Part shown: in pieces, positions 31,899-36,570 of the stretch
Position numbering within the stretch: position 1 is the first letter of the stretch
Layout of the letters: every line of letters begins with the position of its first letter
Source of the DNA: Priapulus caudatus
Taxonomy: Eukaryota; Priapulida; Priapulimorpha; Priapulimorphida; Priapulidae
Direction of reading: 5' to 3'
NCBI RefSeq assembly: GCF_000485595.1
Contig: NW_014579077.1
Location: 1-36,570, forward strand
DNA: 36,570 bases
Notes under the pieces: generated by a model
What the model saw: the letters and a program-made list of their open reading frames with translations, nothing else
What the model was told of the DNA's origin: nothing
Database searches by the model: none
Program-made: the position numbers and the translations under genes

Positions 31899-34800
31899 AT
31901 CCTCTCCTCTCTGCTCTCGCTGCCCCCTTTCTCTCACTCTCTCTTCTCTCTCCTCTCTCTGCAGGTTGATATCGGTGCTGGCTGGCAAGGTGAACTATCA
32001 GATCCAATATCAACTCATCTTCTGTCTCTGAGCGTTCTGACGTTTCAATCGACGCCTCCGGAAAGGATGAACGACTGACAACATCGTCCCGATCCTCTCC
32101 GACATTCTCAGCGAGCTCGATCAAGGAGAGGTCACGCGGTCACGCGTGGCGACGCTATCCGGGTAGGCGAGCGCCCGACCTTCGTCGCGGATTGTCTAGT
32201 ATCTTGCTTATTAGCTCATCTACATAGTCAGGTGCGCATGGATAGAATCACATGCGCGCCTCGCGTCCGGCCGTTCCGTGCTCAACAGTGCGCACAAATC
32301 TACCGCTCGACGTACGGTCACGATATTTGGGCGACGTGGGTGGCGTAATCCGAAACGAATTGGAATTTCGAAGTGGCGGGTGGCGGTCAAAGTCTCTGGT
32401 CAGAGGTTGTAAAAGAAGGGACATTCCCTCCTTAACTTAAGGTATAGGGAGGAAATGCAGAATGCTGGCACAAATCTAAACGCCGCCGACCTAGGCTCGT
32501 GAAGTCGTGTAAGCATTATGCGTAGGAAAGCCATACGCCCGAATTGGAGGTCAAACGGTCAATGGGGCACCAGGGCAGATGTAATCATTTTCTAAGGACA
32601 TGGCTCTGACGGAAGGATTGGAAACTTTTTTGTTTCACGTGACCCTACCATTTTTATGGCCTTATGAAAGGACCATAAAATGGGTTTCCACTGACGTGGA
32701 AGAAGAAGTGTCTGATAACTTTTTGACCCAAGAGGAGGCGTTAAACATGGATTTGTTGACTGTTAACAAACGACTAAACTGTCGAGCTATATCATGATAA
32801 CGTTAATATAAGCGAAGTCATAAAGCTACACAGCTATATCTTTAGTACTGCCACTACCGGTTATAGCAAGCCTGATCAGACGAGTGGCGGGAGGGCGCAC
32901 TTGTTCGGGTTGCCAGTGAGTTATCAGAAGAATAGCGGTACAGTACCGTCAGTGTGAGCGCTGCGCTCTGCGCACGTGTTATATTATTTATTCGCGCTAG
33001 GTTCCACAAAAGAAGACATGTTAAAGCATAGGATGTTAGTTGTGGCATTAATTTTTTCTCGTGAATTCTTTTGGCGAAGTGGTCGGGAGAGTGAAAAGCG
33101 AGAAAGTGCTTAAAATTGGTGCGACGAGACGTGACTACACGACCGTGTGCGACCTTTGCCTGACCTCTGCGCATGACCTATCTGTGCGACCTCCATGCGA
33201 TTTTGTCTGAATTCTCCACAACGCGCACTGACCTCTGCATGCCCTTTAACGCGACCTCCGTGCGACCCTATCGGTGCTACCTTCATGTTAAATCTCCACG
33301 ACATGTGCCAACCTTTGGTGTGACCTCTTCGTGACCTCTACGTGACCTTCGATTTTACCTGCGCATGACCTCTTGCGCGACCTCTTGCAGAACCTTCTGG
33401 AGAAGCCGGAGGAGCGAGACATCGTTCAGGACAACGCGATCGCGATGGTGTCATGCAAGGTGCTGAAAGCAGCTGTCGCTGCTCGACAATCACAAGTCGG
33501 AACGATCCGGAACACTCACGATGACATCGCCGTTCCTCAAGCGAGAAGCGCTCGCCAGAGGTGCAGGACCTCAGGGAGGGAGGAGGACGGGAGGGAGGAG
33601 GAGGAGGGAGAGGAGGAGGGAGGGGGAGGACAGAGGGAGGGATAATGATGGAGGAGGAGGCGAGGAGGAGGGAGAAGGAGAAAGGGAGGACGGAGAAGGG
33701 AGTACTAGGGGATTGGAGCAGGAGGAGGAGGAGGAGGGAGGGAGGAGGGAGGGTTCGGGGCAAGCAAGGTGCTGAAGCAGCTGTCGTTGCTCGACAATCA
33801 CAAGTCGGACGATCCGGACCTCAGCGATGACATCGCCTTCCTCAACGAGAAGCTGCTCGCAGAGGTGCAGGACCTCAGGTGAGGAGGAGGAGGGAGGATG
33901 GAGGGAGGGAGGAGGAGGAGGAGGGAGGAGGAGGGAGGGAGGAAGAAGAAAGGGGAGGAGGGAGGGAGGACTAGGGGGAGAGAGGAGGAGGAGGAGGAGG
34001 AGGGAGGAGGTGTGGTTGTGAACCTTCGTGTGTTCATGTTTTGCTTCATTTACACCTCACCCTCCTTGAGTCATTGCTTTCCTCTGTTACATCATTTTAA
34101 ATTCGTTGTTACATCGGTATGACCTCAGTTATGGGGAATATTGGTTTCGGCAGCAGCTGGTAACGTATATCTCGTTGTGATGGGATAGGATATCATAGCA
34201 TTCTGTGGGGATGATCTGCCTAATTTTCGACCTTGGCTTCCTGGGTCGTTGCTTTCCTCTATTACATCAGTATGACCTTATTCATTGGGCATACTGGTTC
34301 CGGCGGCGGCGCCCCCTGGTAACATATCTCCCGTGGTGATCTGCTGGCACCACCACCGTTACTCGATGATTGTGAATCGAAGCGGTTTTGTAGGTCGCAT
34401 GTTGGTTTGCACCACACTGCGTGGATACAGTACGGTATCTGTACGATATTTTAATTGTGAGAAAAAAAATGTTTGCTGGCAGCGAGAAAACAACAGTTTA
34501 GTTTAATATCATTTTAAGTTTTTATGCGTACATACGTGAATGCATATATTTATTTATTTTATTATGTTATACATTTGATACGTGCATGTATTTATATATG
34601 CATAGATAAGTAACTTGTTAACGTGCGTTAATGTTATTTTGTGTATAATTATTGATACCTTCAGTCGTTCAATGCGTCAATGTAAATATACCATAAATTT
34701 CAATTCTATGTTACTTCATACTATCATGTATTTAACATGCATAATTAAAATTTTAACCATGACTTGGTTAAACTCGCTCTGCAATATTATTATTAAAAAA

Positions 34801-35952
34801 TCATTATTGCTATCATTATATTAGTAATATTATTATTATCATCATCATCGTTATCATTATTGTTATTAAAGTATTGTCATTACTGTCATTACTATTATTA
34901 TTATCATTATTATTATTATCATTATTATCATCATCACTACTATTTATTTCTCTCCACCGCATACTTGCAGTCTTTTGATGAATACTCATCTGAGGTGAAG
35001 TCTGGGCGGCTGGAGTGGAGTCCCCGTTCACAAGTCGGAGAAGTTTTTGGCGTGAGAACGCGGCCCGCCTCAAACGAGAAAACTACGAGCTGCTTTAAGT
35101 AAGCACGTGGCGCCATCTGTTGGCTGTAAGATATTTTAGGGTTATGATAAGGGTTAGGTTAATGCTAGAGTTTTAGGGTTCGTAAAATAATTTAGGGTTA
35201 TTGATAAGCGTTAGCGGTTTAGTGCTAGAGTTAGGGTCGTAAAATAATTTTAGGGTTATGAAAAGGGTTGGTTTTAGTGCTAGAGTTAGGGTCATAAAAT
35301 AATTTTAAGGTTATGATAAGGGTTAGGTTTAGTGCTAGAGTTAGGGTCATAAAATAATTTTAAGGTTATGATAAGGGTTAGGTTTTATGCTAGAGTTAGG
35401 CCGTCGTACAAATAATTTTGCCTCAACGAGATAATTACGAGATGCTAAAGTATAGCACGTTGGCATCGCCATCGTTATTGGCTGCCACTGTATACAGATA
35501 ATTTTTGGATGGATGGTTTTGTGTAGGCCCTATGGTTTAGTGTTCGCGGTTATGATGAGAGTTCAGGCGTTATAGATAGGGTCAAGATTAGGGCTATGGT
35601 TAGGGTTAGGGTTATGGTAAGGATTAGATTTAGGGTTAGAGTTAGGGTCAGGTCAGGGTTAAGCTTTGGGTTAGGGTTAATGTTAGGGTCAGAGTTTGGG
35701 CATAGGGTTAGGGTTGGCGTTAAGGTTATGGTCAGAGTTAGGGCCAGAGTTAGAGTTAGGGTCAGAGTTAGGGCTAGGGTTACTATTCGGGATAGGGTTA
35801 GGATTAGGTGAATCTCCTGCTTGCTGACGCCATCACGACACGTATTACAGGATCCTCTTCAAGCTGATGGAGACAATGAAGGATCCACTGATACTCTCCG
35901 TCGCCGCTCACGACTTCGGCGAATACGTGCGACACTACCCACGTGGCAAACA
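24041..35952 (+). CDS. V-type proton ATPase subunit H (VMA13), spliced, partial
   Basis: Subunit H is the regulatory cytosolic subunit of the V1 sector. It couples V1 to V0 and inhibits free V1 ATPase activity, controlling organelle and membrane acidification. The deduced protein follows animal ATP6V1H along its length: [91 protein letters not shown]. The last match shows the C-terminal ARM/HEAT-like domain. Visible coding exons: 24041-24104, 26973-27051, 27617-27716, 28172-28261, 30936-31040, 31420-31517, 31965-32162, 33391-33574 (with a second partial copy at 33764-33878), 34971-35098 and 35851-35952. One exon (the segment preceding RIIAKIA in relatives, about 35-40 residues) was not found, and the C-terminus lies beyond the window. 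Indels in exons 7-9 may be assembly errors; most junction phases and residues argue for a functional gene. Confidence 0.9.
24151..24451. mobile_element. MITE with long inverted arms and telomere-like core
   Basis: The 301-bp element in ATP6V1H intron 1 is flanked by the 9-bp duplication GTTTAGTAC (24142-24150 and 24452-24460). The ends are GGTGCAAATCCACTTTAGGC and the inverse of GGCGCGAATCCACTTTAGGC. Arms of about 130 bp share GATGCACAGATTTCTGTGTA and ATCAACTGATGCACAGACTT, meeting at CCCTAACCCTA on the left and TTAGGGTTAGGGTTAGGG on the right. The left arm has an extra 17-bp piece. A 9-bp duplication with long arms resembles Mutator-like (MULE) non-autonomous elements; an 8-bp reading would suit hAT. 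Confidence 0.85.
24475..24921. mobile_element. hAT-like non-autonomous element
   Basis: The ends CAGGGTTCTCCC and GGGGAGAACCCTG are inverse copies; CAGGG-type termini with TTCTC are common in hAT elements. Flanks share TATAC on both sides (24470-24474 and 24922-24926), shorter than the usual 8 bp. The interior has repeated GCCCCGATT/GCCCCGTTT words near the left end and a C-rich CCCCTCCCC tract near the right. No transposase. Lies in ATP6V1H intron 1. Confidence 0.7.
25272..25515. repeat. Inverted and tandem repeat around an assembly gap
   Basis: CAATGTATTTTCGCAAGTGG with GAGTGGGGCAGCC (25274-25304) is inverted at 25352-25388 (CTGCCGCACCCCTCCACTTG and AAATACATTG), giving ~32-bp arms. After the gap the block GCTAGCGGCGGAGTTTGCAA through CCACCCCTCCCATTGG repeats the sequence at 25328-25380, so a tandem copy was split by the gap. 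Probably a non-autonomous TIR element. Confidence 0.6.
25403..25427. other. Assembly gap (25 N)
   Basis: Run of N in intron 1 inside a repeated segment. The short fixed length suggests a placeholder of unknown true size. Confidence 1.
25516..26972. other. ATP6V1H intron 1, right part; CT-rich, no gene recognised
   Basis: Contains a CTCTCGCTCGC/TCTCTC tract (25648-25800), a GC-rich segment with AATAAATACA near 26143, and mixed frames up to 128 codons (26079-26465) that show no family resemblance and low-complexity composition. A degraded LTR is possible but I could not define its ends. The region ends with the acceptor TTTTACAG of exon 2. Confidence 0.4.
26973..27051 (+). CDS. ATP6V1H exon 2
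   Basis: Acceptor GAGTTTTACAG, coding [20 protein letters not shown] then WQSYK and the first two bases of Gln, donor GTACGT. VNWQSY is a signature of subunit H N-termini. Phase 1 in and phase 2 out agree with exons 1 and 3. Confidence 0.92.
27617..27716 (+). CDS. ATP6V1H exon 3
   Basis: Acceptor CACTTACAG. The first base completes Gln (CA|A), then [20 protein letters not shown] and [13 protein letters not shown], donor GTGGGA. QMIS followed by an acidic residue and F-I-x-x-F matches subunit H. It ends in phase 0. Confidence 0.92.
28172..28261 (+). CDS. ATP6V1H exon 4
   Basis: Acceptor TCGTTCTGCAG, coding [20 protein letters not shown] and [10 protein letters not shown], donor GTAAGG. One of the most conserved segments of subunit H. 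Phase 0 at both ends, so the missing next exon should also begin in phase 0. Confidence 0.95.
28538..28690 (+). repeat. Hairpin-headed dispersed repeat, copy A (intron 4)
   Basis: Starts with the stem-loop AGCTCATCTGACATATTCAG/ATGCAGCT, followed by GTAGAATCGCATGAG, repeated GTGCGTCC, CAACAGTTGGGCACAAATCT and GACGTACGGTCACGATATT. A diverged copy is in intron 7 of the same gene (32212). From memory, similar AGCTCATCTGA hairpins followed by CGTCCGTC runs are frequent in marine invertebrate genomes. Ends at the single N at 28692. Confidence 0.7.
28693..30840 (+). repeat. GTG/GAA/TAG minisatellite, ~95-bp units, noisy
   Basis: About 22 units, each with a (GTG)n-rich half, TTGTGGCGGCTGGAAGTGATGA, a (GAA)n run and GTAATACTAGTAGT. 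Unit lengths vary by scattered single-base insertions and deletions. Later units carry (CTG)n stretches (30525-30605). No exon could be recognised in it on either strand, although one subunit H exon is expected between 28262 and 30935. Confidence 0.9.
30936..31040 (+). CDS. ATP6V1H exon after the minisatellite (numbered 5 here)
   Basis: Acceptor TTTTCCGGCAG, coding [20 protein letters not shown] and [15 protein letters not shown], donor GTAGAC. It matches the ARIIAK...W...NWIK segment of animal subunit H. 105 bases, phase 0 at both ends, no indel. The exon that should precede it is missing. Confidence 0.9.
31170..31246 (-). repeat. Interstitial telomere-like tract
   Basis: CCTAACC, ACCCTAACT and three CCCTAA units in a row near 31222-31240 within intron 5. 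Degenerate and short, so it is not a chromosome end. Confidence 0.7.
31305..31345. repeat. (TCG)n microsatellite
   Basis: About twelve TCG/CGT triplets, then diverging TCATCATCG words up to 31395. In intron 5, immediately upstream of the exon 6 acceptor. Confidence 0.9.
31420..31517 (+). CDS. ATP6V1H exon 6
   Basis: Acceptor CGTTTCCAG, coding [20 protein letters not shown] and [12 protein letters not shown] plus two bases, donor GTAGAC. CLQ-x-MLRV-x-EYRFA is a subunit H hallmark. The phase-2 end joins the G at 31965 to give ACG (Thr). Confidence 0.93.
31735..31964. repeat. (CT)n microsatellite up to the exon 7 acceptor
   Basis: Long TCTCTC runs with GCTCGCTCGCT interruptions, ending in CTCTCTCTGCAG. 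The repeat forms the polypyrimidine tract of the acceptor. Confidence 0.9.
31965..32162 (+). CDS. ATP6V1H exon 7 (with frameshifts)
   Basis: Begins [20 protein letters not shown], homologous to the QLQYQMIF region. The frame is lost after TGTCTCTG, where relatives have Trp, and reads [15 protein letters not shown] one base shifted. A second shift then leads into [20 protein letters not shown], which matches the conserved NIIPVLSDIL...EKVTR block. Donor GG|GTAGGC. Two compensating single-base losses in otherwise conserved sequence point to consensus errors or a damaged allele; both are possible. Confidence 0.8.
32212..32371 (+). repeat. Hairpin-headed dispersed repeat, copy B (intron 7)
   Basis: TTAGCTCATCTACATAGTCA, TAGAATCACATG, CAACAGTGCGCACAAATCTA, GCTCGACGTACGGTCACGAT and GAATTGG correspond in order to copy A (28538-28690). 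The opening hairpin is decayed here. Confidence 0.65.
33120..33385. repeat. TGACCT-rich degenerate repeat
   Basis: About fourteen occurrences of TGACCT or GCGACCT with spacers of 8-20 bases (for example GCGCATGACCTATCTGTGCG). The last copies run into the acceptor CCTCTTGCAG of exon 8. Confidence 0.65.
33391..33574 (+). CDS. ATP6V1H exon 8, full but error-bearing copy
   Basis: After acceptor CTCTTGCAG the frame reads [20 protein letters not shown] then SCKVLK, matching the FLEK...ALAMIQCKVLK segment. Beyond this, extra bases relative to the copy at 33764 (GCTGAAAGCAG, TCGGAACGATCCGGAACACTC, CGCCGTTCC) destroy the frame. It ends at GACCTCAG with the donor GT missing (GGAGG instead of GTGAGG). 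Purine-rich (GGA)n follows. Confidence 0.75.
33575..33760 (+). repeat. (GGA)n purine repeat, first block
   Basis: GGAGGAGGGAGGAGG run with GAGAAAGG interruptions, between the two copies of exon 8. An equivalent block follows the second copy at 33881-34013. Confidence 0.9.
33764..33878 (+). CDS. ATP6V1H exon 8, second partial copy (clean)
   Basis: Reads [20 protein letters not shown] and [17 protein letters not shown] plus AG, donor GTGAGG. It has no indel and agrees with KVLKQLENLEQQK...EDIKFLLEKL...VQDLS of relatives. It lacks the first half of the exon and any acceptor, starting abruptly after (GGA)n, which points to a misjoin or a partial duplication. Confidence 0.8.
33881..34013 (+). repeat. 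(GGA)n purine repeat, second block
   Basis: Begins at the donor of the clean exon 8 copy and consists of GGAGGAGGAGGGAGGA words with AAGAAGAAAGG. Confidence 0.9.
34014..34785. other. ATP6V1H intron 8, AT-rich, no gene
   Basis: Two copies of a short unit (TTGCTTTCCTCT, TTACATCA, TATGACCT, GGGCATACTGGT/GGGAATATTGGT) occur near 34075-34165 and 34250-34330. The rest is AT-rich without recognisable content. Confidence 0.5.
34788..34948. repeat. ATT/ATC trinucleotide-rich tract
   Basis: ATTATTATC and ATCATCATC words for about 160 bp, just upstream of the exon 9 acceptor. Confidence 0.85.
34971..35098 (+). CDS. ATP6V1H exon 9 (homopolymer indels)
   Basis: Acceptor CATACTTGCAG, then [18 protein letters not shown]. 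After this the frame breaks at runs such as CCCC (35022), TTTTT (35043) and CAAACG (35071), while the sequence still matches the KSEKFWRENA-x-RLNEKNYELLK segment of relatives. Donor AA|GTAAGC. The phase-2 end supplies AA, which with the G at 35851 makes Lys. The exon 8 end (phase 2) also needs one more base than is present at this acceptor. Homopolymer errors are the simplest explanation. Confidence 0.8.
35125..35405 (+). repeat. Tandem ~55-bp units with TTAGGG-like words
   Basis: Five copies of a unit containing GGGTTATGATAAGGGTTAGG, TTTAGTGCTAGAGTTAGGGT and AAAATAATTTTA. They derive from or mimic telomeric repeats. Located in intron 9. Confidence 0.85.
35380..35620 (+). repeat. Intron 9 segment, noisy copy
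   Basis: Contains TTTTATGCTAGAGTTAGG, an exon-9-tail-like piece (GCCTCAACGAGATAATTACG then AGATGCTAAAG), GTTATTGGCTGCCACTG and GGATGGTTTTGTGTAGGCC. The same order occurs without the extra bases at 36285-36530. Confidence 0.75.
35585..35815 (+). repeat. Degenerate TTAGGG telomere-like tract
   Basis: AGGGTTAGGGTTATGG, GGGTTAGAGTTAGGGTCAG and related words for about 230 bp, up to shortly before the exon 10 acceptor. An interstitial, not terminal, array. Confidence 0.85.
35851..35952 (+). CDS. ATP6V1H exon 10 (last exon in window)
   Basis: Acceptor CGTATTACAG. The first base completes Lys, then [20 protein letters not shown] and [13 protein letters not shown] plus CA, donor GTACGC. [17 protein letters not shown] is a nearly invariant C-terminal-domain motif of animal subunit H. 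No indel. The remaining ~60-70 C-terminal residues expected from relatives were not found before 36570. Confidence 0.92.
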
Positions 35953-36085
35953 GTACGCTATTACAGCCTTCTAGTATTACCTTTGCCAGTCAACACCTTT
36001 TAGTATTGTCTGTGTCCTTTGAATACGTGCGACACTACCGACGTGGCAAACAGTACGTTATTACAGCCTTCTAGTATTACCTATT
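35921..36085 (+). repeat. 100-bp tandem duplication of exon 10 tail and donor
   Basis: GAATACGTGCGACACTACC at 35921 recurs at 36021 together with GGCAAACAGTACG and TTACAGCCTTCTAGTATTAC. The repeat distance is exactly 100 bp. A third, weaker copy (AACAGTATGTTATCGCAGCA, TTCTAGTATTGCCAGTCA) is at about 36158-36198. The second copy would encode EYVRHYRRGK. Confidence 0.9.
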
Positions 36086-36279
36086 CACCTCGAACCTCCA
36101 GTCCAGTCCCTCAGTTCGTCCTGCTAGTCACCGCTAACCATTAACCATGACAGACTAACAGTATGTTATCGCAGCATTCTAGTATTGCCAGTCACTTTAT
36201 ATTATTAGCCCACCGATTACAGTCACACATGATTTATTTGACACTACCCACGTGGATCCATCNCTGTTGGCTGCCACTG

Positions 36280-36570
36280 TAAAATAATTTTAAGGTTATG
36301 ATAAGGGTTAGGTTTTATGCTAGAGTTAGGGTCGTAAAATAATTTTGCCTCAACGAGAATAATTACGAGATGCTAAAGTAAGCACGTGGCGCCATCTATT
36401 GGCTGCCACTGTAAGATAATTTTTGGATGGTGGTTTTGTGTAGGCCTATGGTTAGTGTTCGGGTTATGATGAGAGTTAGGGTTATAGATAGGGTCAAGAT
36501 TAGGGCTATGGTTAGGGTTAGGGTTATGGTAAGGATTAGGGCTATGGTTAGGGTTAGGTTTAGGGCTATG
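36280..36570 (+). repeat. Intron 9 segment, clean copy, at window end
   Basis: Follows the single N at 36264. It repeats 35350-35620 with fewer insertions: TTTTATGCTAGAGTTAGGGT, GCCTCAACGAGAATAATTAC, AAGTAAGCACGTGGCGCCAT and GGTTTTGTGTAGGCCTATGG, then GGGTTAGGGTTATGG words to the end. Confidence 0.8.

Larger units (their letters stand above)
32163..33390. other. ATP6V1H intron 7
   Basis: Holds copy B of the hairpin-headed repeat at its left, an unassigned middle (32372-33100) with a 65-codon frame at 32600 that I do not support as a gene, and a TGACCTC-rich stretch (33125-33380) next to the exon 8 acceptor. Confidence 0.6.

Noticed and set aside
32600-32797. 65-codon frame in intron 7
   Set aside because: Amino-acid composition is plausible, but there is no splice context or family resemblance.
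34816-35102. Asp/Asn-rich minus and Tyr/His-rich plus frames
   Set aside because: Trinucleotide ATT/ATC repeat translation overlapping exon 9.
24041-35952. ATP6V1H as a processed pseudogene
   Set aside because: Introns with GT-AG borders and consistent phases are present; indels cluster in noisy segments.

Overview
This window is eukaryotic, most likely from a marine invertebrate animal. It carries a spliced housekeeping gene with GT-AG introns, TTAGGG-type telomere-like repeats, Ty3/gypsy and LINE retroelement remains, many terminal-inverted-repeat (TIR) and foldback elements, a satellite array and abundant micro- and minisatellites. I cannot name the species. No operons, bacterial genes or CRISPR arrays are present, and I recognised no tRNA or rRNA gene.

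The only host gene I can support is on the + strand from 24041 to beyond the right edge: the gene for V-type proton ATPase subunit H (ATP6V1H/VMA13 family). Ten exons can be placed by protein similarity and splice sites; exons 1-6 join in matching phase wherever the neighbouring exon is present. One conserved exon is not found between exon 4 and the exon at 30936, where there is instead about 2.1 kb of GTG/GAA minisatellite. The last exon or exons lie outside the window. Introns hold a telomere-cored MITE, a hAT-like element, a hairpin-bearing dispersed repeat found twice, and degenerate TTAGGG repeats. The exons at 31965, 33391 and 34971 contain single-base indels.

Left part (1-12060): no host gene recognised. 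It holds a 691-bp element that is nearly one complete palindrome (1366-2056), a 1.2-1.5 kb direct duplication (2275-3760 and 9095-10292), several mini- and microsatellites, a decayed LINE reverse-transcriptase tail (8160-8720) and a nest of inverted-repeat elements (10590-12062).

Middle (12060-20262): two unrelated broken Ty3/gypsy-type elements. The first, on the minus strand, has a probable LTR, a tRNA-Trp-type primer binding site, a gag with fourteen 21-residue repeats, an assembly gap and a broken RNase H. The second is represented by a minus-strand RT-RNase H remnant followed by an acidic ORF, and by an inverted + strand copy of the acidic ORF that is interrupted by a 1.15-kb TIR insertion and followed by a possible envelope-like start.

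From 20262 to about 23370 there is a satellite of ~545-bp dimeric units, with one orientation switch and a 352-bp solo-LTR-like insertion.

Assembly caution: several repeated segments exist as a 'noisy' copy full of single-base insertions followed by a 'clean' copy (2275/9095, 33391/33764, 35380/36285). There are single-N junctions at 28692 and 36264. Some duplications and frameshifts may therefore be artefacts of long-read gap filling. I found no convincing new biological system; the best leads are the giant palindrome, the repeat-bearing gag, the acidic ORF of the second retroelement and the recurrent GCGCATGCGC motif in the satellite.
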